Origin: Closterium sp. Naga37s-1
Lineage: Eukaryota; Streptophyta; Zygnematophyceae; Desmidiales; Closteriaceae
Assembly: GCA_947471745.1 (NCBI GenBank)
Contig: CANJKZ010000267.1
Span: forward strand, 2,435,001-2,499,000
Direction of reading: 5' to 3'
Length of the DNA: 64,000 nucleotides
Part shown: piece by piece, positions 1 through 11,724 of the stretch
Layout: the number at the start of each line of letters is the position of its first letter
Position numbering within the stretch: position 1 is the stretch's first letter
Program-made: the position numbers and the translations under genes
The notes under the pieces: model-generated
What the model was told of the DNA's origin: nothing
What the model saw: the letters and a program-made list of their open reading frames with translations, nothing else
Databases searched by the model: none

Positions 1-672
1 GTGGGCTGCCTCATGTACCTGATGACTTGTACTCGGCCGGACCTCGCCTTTCCCCTCAGGATCCTTTCTCGCTTTGTTGCGACTGGGAGACACCGTCCTG
101 TCCACTGGACAGCTGCTGTGAGGGTGGCGAAGTACCTGGCGACTACATCAGGCATGGGGCTTGTGCTTGGAGGGACTCAGCCAGTGGCGTTGACTGGTCA
201 CTATGACTCTTCCTACGCTGACGACGTGGAGACTCTGCGCTCGACTCAGGGTTACTGCTTCAGTCTGGGAGCTGGTGCTGTGTCGTGGAGGTCTACTCGG
301 TCGTCGTCTGTGGCTACTTCCATTGCAGAGGCAGAGATCTACGCGGGTGCCATGGCGGCACAGGAGCTTCGCTGGTTGACCTTCTTGCTCGCCGACCTTG
401 GTGAGCGGCCTCGCTCTGCACCGACCTTGTACGCTGACAACAAGGCCATGATCCTCCTGTGTCGAGAGCCTCGACTGGAGAGCAGAGTGAAGCATATTGA
501 CGTGAGGTACTTCCTCCTGCGAGAGTTGCAGCGACGCGGCCAGGCTCGACTGGACTTTGTGGCCTCAGAGGCCAACACTGCAGACGTCTTCACCAAGGCC
601 TTGGCGCTTGGTGATCACCACAGGTTCTGTGTGCAGTTGGGGCTTGTTGAGGTAGGCCCTCGGTTGCTGTAG
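1..672 (+). CDS. Ty1/copia polyprotein, C-terminal RT/RNase H fragment (cut by window start)
   Basis: This is the last 223 residues of a copia-type Pol protein, open through the left edge and ending in a stop at 670-672. It starts in the RT/RNase H connection (GCLMYLMTCTRPDLAFPL), which is shared almost word for word with the two copia elements further right. The RNase H-like part follows, with the conserved runs SYADD, EAEIYAGAMAAQELRW, YADNKAM and NTADVFTKAL. No frame break is visible in the part present. RNase H removes the RNA strand during reverse transcription in cytoplasmic virus-like particles. The family is certain from the motifs. Whether the full element is intact cannot be judged, because the 5' part lies outside the window. 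Confidence 0.93.
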   Translation: MGCLMYLMTCTRPDLAFPLRILSRFVATGRHRPVHWTAAVRVAKYLATTSGMGLVLGGTQPVALTGHYDSSYADDVETLRSTQGYCFSLGAGAVSWRSTRSSSVATSIAEAEIYAGAMAAQELRWLTFLLADLGERPRSAPTLYADNKAMILLCREPRLESRVKHIDVRYFLLRELQRRGQARLDFVASEANTADVFTKALALGDHHRFCVQLGLVEVGPRLL

Positions 673-876
673 TCTTGTTGCTTGCTCTGCTTGTTGTGTT
701 TTCCTATTTATATCCTAGTGAACTCTTGAACTGGCCTTGTGGCCGCTTGCTTGTGCTCGGAATTTGTGTGGTGTCCTTGAGATCCACCCTGAGCTTGCCT
801 TGCTTCTTGTCTTGACTGGTCTTGTGACCGTTTGTCAGCCTTGCTTGTTTTGATGCCCCCTTAGCCTATGGGGGTG

Positions 877-998
877 TGTCAAATATAATAGTTATAGGCT
901 GTAGTGAGTTGCATTCTAGAGGGTACAGATGCTAGGGTTTCCTATTTGTATCCAACACTTTGCTAGTTCATGCATTCCGTTGTGTTTAGATTCTGAGA
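877..998 (+). repeat. 3' LTR of the left-edge copia element
   Basis: The sequence starts TGTCAAAT directly after a purine-rich tract (CCTATGGGGGTG, 866-876) that acts as the polypurine tract. It shares internal words such as TAGGGTTTCCTA and the TGTCA start with the other short LTRs here. The right end (TTCTGAGA near 998) is inferred by comparison, since the usual ending is TGACA and the 5' LTR is outside the window. Positions 673-876 are the untranslated 3' part of the element. Confidence 0.6.
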
Positions 999-1100
999 GA
1001 AATCTGTTCAGTGGGCGGTAATCTAAACCCTCCGTCTTATTCTCTTTTCTTTTACGTGAACAGTATGGGCGCTGCAGATGGTGACGATCTCCGATGAATT

Positions 1101-1101
<1 letters not shown>

Positions 1102-1133
<32 letters not shown>
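1102..1133. repeat. Poly(T) tract of 32 bases
   Basis: An uninterrupted run of T lies in an otherwise mixed 260-bp stretch (999-1257) with no gene. It could be the poly(A) tail of a minus-strand retroposed sequence, but I see no recognisable SINE or LINE body beside it. Confidence 0.6.
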
Positions 1134-1257
1134 CGAGCAGATAATCCAGCTGCTTTCGAGGCTCGTCTAATTCTGGTTGGGTCAGCCAAAATTTCGCTGT
1201 ACTGTCGGCTGTACTATGGTCGTGCGGTCGCCAAGGTGGCAACTGTTCAAATAGGAC

Positions 1258-1865
1258 TTAGGGTACATTCCGCTGTGGACATGTCCCTTAAGAAAGTGTC
1301 GCAATCGATTTTCCGCCGAGTCGCGTCCAAATGTCTCGACACCTCATGCTACAAAGACTGAACGCATTGCGACCTGGATATTGTGCGCGACAATCACATG
1401 TGCTGCGTCATGATTGGCTCCAACATTCACGATGCACACTTGGTGAAGTCTGGGTGTGGCCATAACAGGCAGAAAAAACTGCCACTTCGCACCCAATGCA
1501 GCACATGCCTGCGGAGATTATCGGTCATGACAGGCGCGGGATTGTCGAGATGTTTTCGCGCCCTAAACAACCAATCCCTGCTCGTTTTGTTCAATCGTGT
1601 GAACATTTCGAGCTGTAACTAGATGTCCAGATACAGGCAGATGGGCCTGACACTTGGGACCGTGCGCGATAGCTGGTTCGAGACGCGGTTGCATGTAATT
1701 CGCGTGCGAGTGTTCCGTGCTTCACGGTATCCAATGATAAATACCCGCCATAACATTCTCACGCGGTCTGGAATCCTGACATCTGGCAGCATATGCTGTA
1801 TTTACGCGTCACAATCGATTGCGACGCTTTCTTAAGGGACATGTCCACAGCGGAATGTACCCTTA
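1258..1865. mobile_element. MITE-like DNA transposon with 50-bp terminal inverted repeats and TTA duplication
   Basis: The left end (1261-1310) begins GGGTACATTCCGCTGTGGAC. The reverse complement of the right end (1813-1862) matches it over 50 bases with one mismatch. Both ends are flanked by TTA (1258-1260 and 1863-1865). TTA target duplications and TIRs starting with GG are typical of PIF/Harbinger-derived (Tourist-like) MITEs, so that superfamily is inferred. The 602-bp body has no transposase reading frame, so it would depend on an enzyme encoded elsewhere. Confidence 0.82.
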
Positions 1866-2272
1866 GCTTAGAAAGTAGGAGTTGGAGCTAGGAGCACGGC
1901 AATGGTATCGAGAGGGAAGATAACATGGTATCGGGGCAAAGGTCCCATGTTCGAATCCCCATGTACGCACATGTTGACGAATGCGCTGTGCCGTAACCTG
2001 GGCCTCCATGTGTGTGTGGGTGTCAAGAGACCTGCATCCCCGATTGATCCTAGGAAGGGTTACAGACATGTAAGTGTCAGAAGACATGCACCGTGAGATC
2101 CCCGATTGATCCTTTGCCGTGTCTTAAAAATAATTTATAGTAAAGAAAGGGGCTCGGCAAGTTTGGCCATCGGCAACTTCCGGAACGAATATCTGACAAA
2201 TTTTCCGCCATACCGTTTGGATTTTATTACCGCACTTACCGGTACCGTTTGGAATTATGGCGATGAACATTT
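1866..2272. other. Intergenic stretch, no gene recognised
   Basis: Mixed sequence between the MITE and the copia LTR. A short LTR-end/primer-site-like word (ACATGGTATCGGGGC, near 1924) may be a relic of another LTR element. Nothing else is supported. Confidence 0.4.
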
Positions 2273-2404
2273 TGTCAGAAGAATGAAACGAGAATGGATG
2301 AACTAGAAGCATGCAGGAGTACAAGTAGCAAACCCTAATTGGGTTGTACCCCATATGGGCTACCCCACTGCAGCCTACACAACATGCAACATATAAGTTT
2401 GACA
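2273..2404 (-). repeat. 3' LTR of degenerate copia element
   Basis: 132 bp, with ends TGTCA...TGACA when read on the minus strand. It aligns over its full length with 9180-9311. The adjacent purine tract (minus strand, about 2405-2430) serves as polypurine tract. Confidence 0.9.
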
Positions 2405-2633
2405 CACCCCCATAGGCAAAGTGGGGGAGAACAAGAGGTCACAAGACCAGCCAAGAAAAGCAAAGCAAACTCAGGGTGGATCACGAAGTCACCACACACT
2501 CTGAGCACAAGCAAACGACCACAAGGCCAGTTCACATGCAGAGTTATATAATGCAGAACAAGCAGTACAGTGATCAAAACCTAGCAAGTGTAAACATGCA
2601 GGTATATGTATATAGATCACAGTACAAGCAACG

Positions 2634-5600
2634 TCAAGAAGTGAGCAAGTGAGGCCAAGTAGGCACAAGGCCTAGAACAGTACAGAAACGCTGATGATCA
2701 CAAGGCTGAAGTGCCTTGGTGAAGATATCAGCAGTGTTGGCCCGAGAGGCCACGTAAACAAGACGAAGCTGACCACGCTGCTGCAACTCACGAGCAAGGA
2801 AGTAACGCAGAGCGATGTGCTTCGTCCTGTGCTCCAGTCTGTGCTCCTGACACAAGGCAATCATGGCCTTGTTGTCGACGTACAGAACTGGAGGAGAACG
2901 AGGCGGCTCTCCCAAGTCGGTCAGCAGGTAGGTGAGCCAGCGCAACTTCTGTGGAGCCATGGCCCCTGCGTAGATCTCAGCCTCACAACTGGAACTGAGA
3001 ACAGAAGACGAGCGGGTAGACCGCCAAGAAAAAAACTCGGAGCCAAGGCTGAAAGTGTAACCCTGTGACGACCGTTGCGTAGCCAAGTCGTCAACCCAAG
3101 ACGCGTCTGCGTGTCCAGTGAGGACAACTGGACCCCGTCCTCCAAACACAAGCCCCATGCTCGACGACTGCAAAAGTAGTGCATCACCCTCTTAGCGGCC
3201 TTCCAGTGCTCTGGTAGGTGTCTCCCGGGCGCAACGTAGCGTGCCAGGATGCTAAGAGGGTAGGCAAGGTCAGGTTGAGTGCAGGTCATCAGGTACATGA
3301 GGCAGCCCACAAGCTCTGGATACGGGCCACTCGGCTCTACAGACTCGTCCGAAGGTGGAGCTGAGAGCGAGTGTCCGGTAGGCAGAGGAGTGGACTGTGG
3401 CGAGGAGTACTGGAAGTCGAAGCGCTGAAGGACCTGCTGCACCATGTGTGACTGATTCAAGGTAATGGTGCGCCGTGCTCTATCCCGGGTGATCTGCAAG
3501 CCAAGATAGCTGCGCAACTAACCCAGGTTTGTGCACGTGTGTCTCTTCTGCAGCTCCGACTTCACTAGGGCCAGTCCCTCAGTGTCAACAGTGGCAAAGA
3601 CCAAGTCGTCGTCGTACACGAGGATGTAGAACAGCAGAAGTGAAGTGTCAGTGCGTAGAAACAGCGACGGGTCAGCAGTAGAAGGAGCAAACCCAATAGC
3701 CGCAAGCGTCGTCCTCAGTGTGTCGTGCCACTCGCGAGGCGCCTGGCGGAGACCGTAGACTGGCCGCCGAAGGCTCCACTGGGTACCTGCAGGAAACAAC
3801 CCAGTGAAGCCAGGTGGGCGGCGCAGCCAGATCTCCTCGTGCAGGCTGCCCTGTAAGAAAGCTGTGCTGAAGTCAAGAGAGTGAAGCTCGTAGTCACGCT
3901 GGGCGGCGACGTGCAGCAGCACCCGAAGAGTGGTCATCTTTGGGGTAGGGGAGAAGGTCTGGAAGAAGTCAACTCCCAGTCGCTGACTGAGGCCTCGTGC
4001 AACGTAACGCGCCTTGAAGACAGTCGGAGAACCCGGCGGCCGCTTCACCCTGAAAATCCACATGCTACTGACGATGTTCGCCCCAGGTGGGGGAACCTCG
4101 TCGGCGTAGGTGCCTGTGGACTTCCAGGATGCCATCTCTGCGTCCATGGCTGTCTGCCACTGAGAGGAGTAGGGACCCTCAATCGCCTCTGCGTAAGAGC
4201 GCGGGGTCGGGATGTCTGGTGCATCCGGGTCTCCCTCAGGTGCAATCAGCATGGACACGAGATGAAGTACAACAGCTGCAAAACACTCAAAGTCCTCATG
4301 CCTATCCTCAAGGACGTCCGTGCCAAGAGCACACTCACCCCCGACGGACGGAGGACAGACAGACTCAGACTCAGCAACAAGACTAGCGGCGTAGTCTAGA
4401 CGACAGGCGGCAGCAAAGTCAACAAGCTCAGCAACTAGGGCAGACGCAGCAGTGGACTCAAACGAAGGGTCAGTGACAACAGTAGCGAGAAGACGCGTGA
4501 CAGTAGGACTGGCAGCACGAGCAAGGTCTGACGGCGGGTCAGGGACGTCAGGAAGAGAGACGCAGGAGGAGACGGCAGAGGGACACGCTGTGCCCCTAGT
4601 GCGTGCCGGGGACAGGAGGAGGACGCTGACGCGGAACACGACGACCAGTGCGAACAGCGCGAACAGGCGACGCAGGACGAGACGCAGGCTCACGACGCTC
4701 TGTAAGACCTCCTGTCTGCTCAGTGTAAGGAGAAGGAGCAGGCAGTGGGGAGGCTGGCTGTAACTGCGGCTGCGACTGGTCAGGCGGTGGACACAGTAAG
4801 GGAGGAGTAAGGCCAGTAGAAAGCAAGAGACCAAGAACCTGCTGAAGCAGTGGAACGAAGTACGGTCGCGGCCGCACAGTGCCTCCAGCACCAGCACCGA
4901 CAGCACCAGCACCCCCAGGGCCAGCACCTCCAGCTCCAGGGTCTCCAGCTCCAACGCCTGCAGCAACACCAACTCCAGCAGCTCCAGTACCTCCAGTACG
5001 AGTACCTCCGGGACCAGCGGCTCCAGCACCTCCAGCAGCTCCAGCTCCAGCGGCTCCAGCTCCAACTCCAGCAGCACCTCCAGCTCCAGCAGCACCAGTA
5101 CCTCCACTACGAGCACCTCCGGGACCAGCGGCTCCAGCACTTCCAGCGCCTCCAGCTCCAACGCCTGTAGCACCTCCAGCTCCAGCAGCTCCAGTACCTC
5201 CAGTACGAGCACCTCCGGGACCAGCAGCTCCAGTGCCTCCAGCTCCAGAGCCTCCAGTAGCAGGCCCCCCAGCTCCAGCAGCGCCACTCCAAAGGCTCCA
5301 GCGCCGAGCAAACCACTCGTGCAGCTGCGGTGGAGAGAGAGGCTCCCGCCGTGACGAGACACCCGTAGGACCTCCAGTAGACAAAGTACCTCCAGGCTCA
5401 GCACGCTGAGGCTCAGCACCCCAAGGCTCAGCACCCCCAGGCTCAGCACCCCCAGGCTCAGCACCCCCAGGCTCCGCACGCTCAGGCTCAGCACCCCCAG
5501 GCTCCGCACCCTCAGACTCAGCAACCCCAGGCTCAGCACCCCCAGGCTCCGCACGCTCAGGCTCAGCACCCCCAGGCCCCACACCCGCAGGCTTAGCACC

Positions 5601-8536
5601 CCTAGCAGCACCAGAGTCGACAGCTACCTCGACAGGCTTGACAGGGTCTACCTGGGACACACCTGAGGGAGCAGGACCCTGAGGGGGGAGGGGGTCTATC
5701 GGAGGAGGACCTGGTGCGAGGAGGAGCGGCGGGGGGGGGAGAGGGGCAGTGCGGTAGGGGAAGAGACGGTAAAAGGGAACTGACTCGTCAAACGTGACGT
5801 CCTGAGAGGGTAGGACACGGCGCGAGGTGGGGTGGTAAAATTGCCAGCCAGGCGCGTCAGGGGGAAAGCCAAGGAAGACACAGGGAATGGCGCGGGAGGA
5901 GAGCTTGTCCGCGGAAGTATCGCGGACAAAGGCACGAGATCCCCAGACCCGGAACATCGACGCATCGCCAACCTCTCCCGTCCAACGCAGTGTCGGCGAG
6001 GTCTCCGGCAAAGAGACACGGGGCCAGAGGTTGACCTGATGCGCAGCGTATCGGACCGCAAACGGCCACAGAAAATGGGGGGCAGCCGCATGGATCATGG
6101 AGGTACGAGCGACCTCCATGACTAAGCCAATGCGGCGCTCAGCAACCCCATTCTGCTGCGGAGAGGCCGGAAGCGTGAACCCCACGACAAAAGTCCCGCA
6201 AGAGGTCGGAGGCAAACTCACCACCTCTGTCAGAGTGCAGACGCAGGACGGGAAGGTCCGTCTCGAACCGCTCGCGGAGCTGGAGACGGACTGCACGGAT
6301 CCAAGGGATCAAAACATCAGGGACCTCCCCCTTTCTGCGCAAGGGGAAGACCGTGGTGTAACGCGAGTAGTCGTCAACAACCAGCAGAAAGTACCGCTCG
6401 TGGCCCTGTCCACGGACGCGGGTTGGGCCCCACACGTCCATGTGGAGAGTCTGCAGGGGAGCAGTCGTCAGGGGAAACGAGGAGGAGTGAGGAGCGGCGC
6501 GCTGCCGCCCCTCGACACAAGGAAGGCAGGGAGGAGCAGGCGAGGGTGGGAGGGGAGGCAGAGACCTGGGAAGACCAGAGACAAGGAGACGGGAGTGCAT
6601 GCCATGGAGGCGTGGCAGGGAGGGGAGACCAAGGCGGTGGTGCCAAAGGAGAGTCTAGTGCGACAGAGCGCGACACGAACAAGGGGCTGCAAGCTGACCT
6701 GACGCGGACGCACACGCAGCTACCTGAGGAGGCTCTGTAGTCAGTGTGTACAGACTCGACCCAGGCCGACGGGTGAACGTGGCCAGATGACGGCCCGTCC
6801 GTGTGCACGTGCAGATTGACACACGCTGACCCCTAGGAGTGGTGGTGGGTACCATCGCATCCTGGAGGGCAGCGGTACTCACCAAGTTCGTAGAGAACGA
6901 GGGGAGGTGAAGACCTGAGAGTGAGCCGGACGGAACCGCCGGACACGGGAGAACAGTGGAGGAACGGGCAAGAACTGGGCCCCCAGAGGGGTCAGCCAGT
7001 CTGACAGCAACAGGTGCAGGGAGAGGTGTGACTGTGGTACTGTTGCGAAAGAAACAGCGGGAAGCACCTGAGTCAAGCGTGAAGGTGTGCAAGGCCTCAG
7101 CAGGCGCAGTACTAGAGAGAGCAGACTCATTAGCACCTAGAGAAGCAGCCTCTATACCTGGATCGGGCGGCACACACAGGTAACAGTCACCCTCAGCACT
7201 AACAGTCAATGCATACATGGCAGCAAGGATAGCATCATAATCAAGAGCAAAGATATCCACACCCTGCCTAAGCAGCTCTGCCCAGCGGGGGAGCTCAGTC
7301 GCGTCGGGAAACTCTGCGCGAAAGGCGTCGTCAAGACGGGAGAAGCAGCGGTACTGGGTGTGAAGCTTCCCGCATGTCTGACCAGTGCGGCCACCTGTGC
7401 GAATGACATACGGGCAGCGACCACTACCCCCAGACGCCCCACGCTGAGCAAACCACTCACGAAGCTGCTGGGGCGAAGGGGTCTCGCTTGGACGCTGCTG
7501 CTGCTGCCTCTGGCCACCGCCAGAACCTCCCCTCTGAACAGCTCCACCCCGACCGCCACCACTGCTCCCGCCACCACTCCCACTGCCGCCACCACTGCCG
7601 CCGCCACCACCCCCACTGCTGCCACCACCGCCGCCACCACCGCCGCCACTAACGCCTCCACTCCCACCACCACTCCCACCGCCACCACCGCCACCTCCAC
7701 CGCCTCCACCGCCCCCACCACCGCCTCCACCGCTGACACCCCCACCACCCTGGCCTCCCTTGCCCCTGCCGCTGCGGCGCCTCCCACTAGGAGCAGACGC
7801 AGCTCCTACCTCCTCAGCACGAAGGTAATCAACAGCGGCAGCAGAAGCGATTGAGGGGACAAGGGGGGAGGGGGAACACCCCTCAAAGAAGGGAGTGCGA
7901 GGAGTGCCACGAGAAGCGCCTACAGCGACTATGCTAGTCTCAGCTGCAAGGAGGTGCTTCTCGAGCAGGTCGACAGTGAGGTCTGTGGGGTCAAGGGCAA
8001 GAAGGAGGTCCCTGACTGTGCTAAGAGAGTCAGGGAGGCGGGTGACGATGAAGTAGAGAGTGATGTACATCGGAGGGGGGTTCTTGGCTAGAAACTCGGC
8101 GGGAAGCGCGACTCGGTAGCGGACGTCACTAGTGCGAAGGTGAGTGACGAGGTCGGCGACTGTGGCAAAGGCGGACAGCTCGGGGAACAGGTAGGGCAAG
8201 GCGGCCTAGAGCAGCAGTGGCAGGGGAGGAGTAACGAGCGACTACAGCGTCGTACAGGGCTCTAGTAGTCTTGTGCTGGCCAAAGTGAGCGCGTTCGGCT
8301 AAAGGAAGGTGGTTGCGAACGGCTAGGCGAGCAGCAGCATCACGGGTAAGCCACTGTGAGCGAGTCGCACTGTCAGTTGTGGCGGAAGGGACGAGAGAGG
8401 CTCCAGACGTGAGGTCAAACAGCGAAACACCGTCCCTAGAGTCGCTCAGTAAGTACAGCTGTAAGTCATCGAGCCACGCATCGAACTCTATTGGACGGCC
8501 CTCAGAATCGAATGTAAGCACGCTAAGAGTAGCCAT
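2634..8536 (-). pseudogene. Broken copia gag-pol polyprotein gene
   Basis: Gag starts at 8536 (MATLSVLTFDSEGRPIEF) and runs into a frame break near 8200. A second frame carries the rest of Gag, a long Gly/Ser run (about 7540-7760) and a Cys/His cluster spaced C-X13-C-X3-H-X4-C. The protease motif DSGAS follows near 7060. Integrase follows in another frame, with MDVWGP, HSDRGGEF and NGVAERR supplying the D, D and E residues, and a frame break near 6200. A linker of acidic 5-residue repeats precedes RT. RT reads YDDD where the family has YVDD, then meets a stop near 3518 and another frameshift near 3170. RNase H ends at 2634. With at least four breaks and an altered RT active site, this copy cannot supply its own enzymes. 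Confidence 0.9.
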
Positions 8537-8539
8537 CGC

Positions 8540-9125
8540 AGGCCAAGCAGTTGGGCGCGCTAGCAGCAGGGCAGTACGCAGGCAGGGCAAAGCAGGGCGG
8601 CGGACAGCAGGGCGGCGCACAGGCAGATCAGGGCAAGGCGGCGCGGTGGCGAGCGGCGCGCGGGCAGGGCAGGGCGGCGCGGCGGCGAGCGCCGCGTTGG
8701 CAGGGCGGCGGCGCGGCAGCAAGCGGCGCGCGGGCAGGGCAGGGCGCGCGGCGGCGAGTGGCGCGCGGGCGCTTTAGGGCACGCGGCGGCAAGTGGCGCG
8801 CGGGCAGGGCTGCGGCGCGGCGGCGAGCTGCGCGCGGGCAGGGCAGGGGCGCGGCGGCGAGCGGCGAGCGGGCAGGGCGACGCGGCGGTGCGCGGGCAGG
8901 GCAAGGCGCGCGGCGGCGAGCGGGCAGGGCAAGGCGCGCGGCGGCGAGCGGCGCGCGAGCAGGGAGGCGGCGCGGCAGTGCGACGCAGGGCAGGGCGTGC
9001 GCGGGCAGCGCGACAAAGGGCAGGGCGTGCGCGACGCAGGGCAGGGCGTGCGCGGGGCAGCGTGACGCAGGGCAGGGCAGGGCAGCGCGGCGCTAACAGG
9101 GCGGCGCGACTCGTGGGGTAGCGCG
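8540..9125. repeat. GC-rich degenerate repeats in the copia 5' leader
   Basis: Irregular repeats of GCGCGCGGGCAGGGC-like words fill the untranslated leader between the primer site and Gag. They create long Arg/Ala-rich open frames on both strands that I do not regard as genes. Confidence 0.7.
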
Positions 9126-9167
9126 ATTTGGTGGGCCCTAAAAAAAAATGGTCCTAGGAGAGGACCT

Positions 9168-9179
9168 GCTCTGAAACCA
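9168..9179 (-). promoter_or_regulatory. Primer-binding site of degenerate copia element
   Basis: Read on the minus strand it is TGGTTTCAGAGC, directly inside the 5' LTR. It matches the plant copia primer site TGGTATCAGAGC, complementary to the 3' end of initiator tRNA-Met, with one change. Confidence 0.85.
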
Positions 9180-9311
9180 TGTCAGAAGAATGAAACGAGA
9201 ATGAATGAACTAGAAGCATGCAGGAGTACAAGTAGCAAACCCTAATTGGGTTGTACCCCATATGGGCTACCCCACTACAGCCTACACAATATGCAACATA
9301 TAAGTTTGACA
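9180..9311 (-). repeat. 5' LTR of degenerate copia element
   Basis: 132 bp and nearly identical to 2273-2404, so the insertion is not ancient although its genes are broken. It should contain the element's promoter, but no TATA box stands out. Confidence 0.9.
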
Positions 9312-9497
9312 GTATCCCACTCGCTCGCATAATGCAACAACCGAGCTAGCGCCATCGACGCAGCTTCTGGCACGCGGAGACTGACATCACAATTGGCGCA
9401 AATCTCCCTTGTAGAAATGCGCACCCGCGTCCTACGTGCGATACTGGCCTACCTCCACAAAATACGACGGTGCCCAGGGTCTGGACAGTTGCTCTCC

Positions 9498-9983
9498 TTA
9501 CGGTAGCGGCTCGTAGTCGCTCGACTTTGTGATGATTATGCGCCACCAATCTATGGCGGGGCCTCGCAATACCGACATGGCATATAAAAATTTCGCTAAG
9601 TCCGACGAGACGTAGTTGGCGTCGAAAAAAACATTTATGGTGAAGATCCACACATGAACCATTGGATCACCCCTTTGACTCGGTTCGAAGCATGGCGAAT
9701 GTTGTGGCTTGACTGGCATCGGCGAGGGAAGTGCCGACCCGTCATTCAACGACATGATGTGGACGCGTTGTTGGTTGTCCCCCACATTTGTCGCTCCGGG
9801 GTGTGTCGTCCCGTGGTCGTCGTGAACTTCGTTGCGCGCGACTCCATCACAAACCGAGCTCGAGCGTTCTCCCACGCTCTCGTGTCGGGATGTTGTTGGT
9901 GCTGCCGGCGATAGTGTTCCTTGCGTTTGTATTTGGGTATGATTTACGTCGCGTTGATGCGATTCACGTTCTTCCGTTAGCAT
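9498..9983 (-). pseudogene. Ty3/gypsy-type gag fragment
   Basis: An open frame of 161 codons whose second half resembles the retrotransposon Gag capsid region of gypsy elements. It contains GDPMVHVWIFTINVFFDANY followed by a run ending LRGPAIDWWR; the word pattern LL-RGPA-DWW is a hallmark of that family. The first half is a hydrophilic, Ser/Thr-rich stretch. No protease, RT or integrase continues from it, and the degenerate copia element abuts it at 9311. It is therefore read as a truncated remnant. Assignment to gypsy rests on this single motif region. Confidence 0.6.
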
Positions 9984-11724
9984 CGCGATTTCTTCCTCTA
10001 CCTTATAGCAAAAACAACAAACGGTAATGCGGCTCGTGCGAGCTATCTAGTGCGAAGCTGGCAGCAAGTTTTGGGTTAGTGCCGAAGCGTAGGCCTGTTG
10101 AAAACATATTTTATATAATTTGTCCTTTGCATTAACTATAGTGTAGTGTCATACTTTGTTGGTGGTGCACCCCTAGCTCTCGCCTATATGTACTACTGTT
10201 TCTATAGTGCAACACCTTTTTTGTCCAACTCAACTCTCTTGACACCCCCTCTCACGCTAGCTTCCTAAAACCTAAGTCCTAGCGTGACTTAGTATCTTAA
10301 CAAGGCCGACTCGGGCCAGTCCAGCAGTGCATGGTTTGGCAAAAGTGACGCGCAAAGGTGGCGAAACGCCAGTATCAGGCGAAGAACGGCCAGTCTTGTA
10401 CGTGTTGTTGAGTTGCACTTTAAGAAATGTCGAAAAATGCCTTAAAATTATACAAGTTTCTATTCATTCAAGCATCCACAAACAGTCTCGGAAGTCGGAA
10501 GCTTGGTGCTGCCGAGTCAAACAGCTTCAAACAGTCAGTGTTTTGCCGCCAAGTGACTGCAAGTGTTGGCAGGGAATCGTTCCGTGCCAACTAGCGCGAT
10601 ATTTCAATCTCGACTCACTACTTTATTGAATCGATTGAAACCACGGTGACGAGATATACTGTTTGATGTATCAAAATAATAAAACGTAAGTGTCAATTAA
10701 TTGGTGCATGCACTTAAAAAACATAATTACAAGCGCGTCCTGGATTTTAGCATGATAAATTAGAAGTGCACATGCGCTTCTATCCGGGCGAACACGGTAT
10801 GCTGGTCTAGGGTTTTCGGGTCCGAGGGCAATGCGATTCAAGATCGGGAGGCGAGGTAGTCAGACCTAGCCTAGTCTTGGGAAAAATGGAGTTGTAGGCG
10901 TAGTGGCAAGACTCAGTAAGAAGTTAGGAAAAACAATACAACTAACAAGAGGTGTAGCGTGGTTGCGTGACACTCGCACACTTGCACACTTGGCGACACA
11001 TTTTGGAGCTTGCCCTCCCCCATATGTAACAGCTAGCCGAGAGCGCAAACCACAACAATTCAACTCACAGTCGCAGATCGCGAAACCTAGATTCCTCACA
11101 CCCCTTGCACTGCACGCAGCTCAGATTCGAAGCTTGTGAGACACAATCGGACTAATTATAGTCTTAGGAGTACTGTACTGTCATAAACTAGCCACCTGCG
11201 GGTATCAAGCGAGCGATGGTGCATCAAGCGAGCTGCGTTCTGGAAGGTAGCAGTAATATCGAATCCATGCTTTAGTTTGGCGACTCGCACAGCTGCCTGA
11301 TGTAGACGACGGCGATGCTGACCTTCCCATTTCGATCTGACTGATCTGTGTTTCTATCAATGCTTATTGAATGCGGCTACGTCGTCCGTATATTATATCC
11401 GTTTTTCCAGTCCTCCATTTCCGTTTTTCCTGTTCAACTGAATTGATCTTGCAAGCACCGAACCGAAAAAGCGACCCGTAAAAGTAGGAATATTTCGACT
11501 CCTCTTCGGTTGTCTGCATCTTGGGGTGCCTCGATATTCGCCAGACGATTAGTCCTCATCCCGTTACCGTACCTCGCAGCAAGACGCGCGTGATCAGAAC
11601 AGCACGAAAAGTCTCAAAGCGCTTGTGGAGGAAAACCGATTCTTACGAGCTGATAGCTATCAACGAACAACACATTCGCGTTCTAGTGCTTGATCGCGAA
11701 ACGATTTTACTCGCATTAATCGCC
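9984..11724. other. Intergenic region upstream of the MTP5-like gene
   Basis: About 1.7 kb with no supported gene. A short self-complementary pair (ACGCTAG and CTAGCGT, about 10253-10286) is present. The last few hundred bases should hold the MTP5-like promoter, but I could not identify a convincing core promoter. Confidence 0.4.

Larger units (their letters stand above)
2273..9311 (-). mobile_element. Degenerate Ty1/copia LTR retrotransposon
   Basis: This is a full-length but decayed element of 7.0 kb on the minus strand. Its two 132-bp LTRs differ at only about three positions. The primer-binding site lies just inside the right-hand (5') LTR and the polypurine tract inside the left-hand LTR. 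The coding region reads Gag, protease, integrase, RT, RNase H, the copia order, and is broken in several places. The flanking five bases differ (CATTT on the left, GTATC on the right), so there is no target-site duplication. That suggests recombination or rearrangement after insertion. It is related to, but clearly distinct from, the element at 23703-30847. Confidence 0.92.

Noticed and set aside
1924-1965. Possible tRNA or tRNA-derived SINE (TGTTCGAATCC resembles a B box)
   Set aside because: The bases on either side do not form a T stem and no matching acceptor stem or A box could be found.
4850-5409. Plus-strand Gln- and Pro-rich frames opposite the copia linker
   Set aside because: Shadows of the coding minisatellite in the minus-strand Pol frame.
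2273-9311. Target duplication for the degenerate copia element
   Set aside because: The five bases on the left (CATTT) and right (GTATC) do not match.
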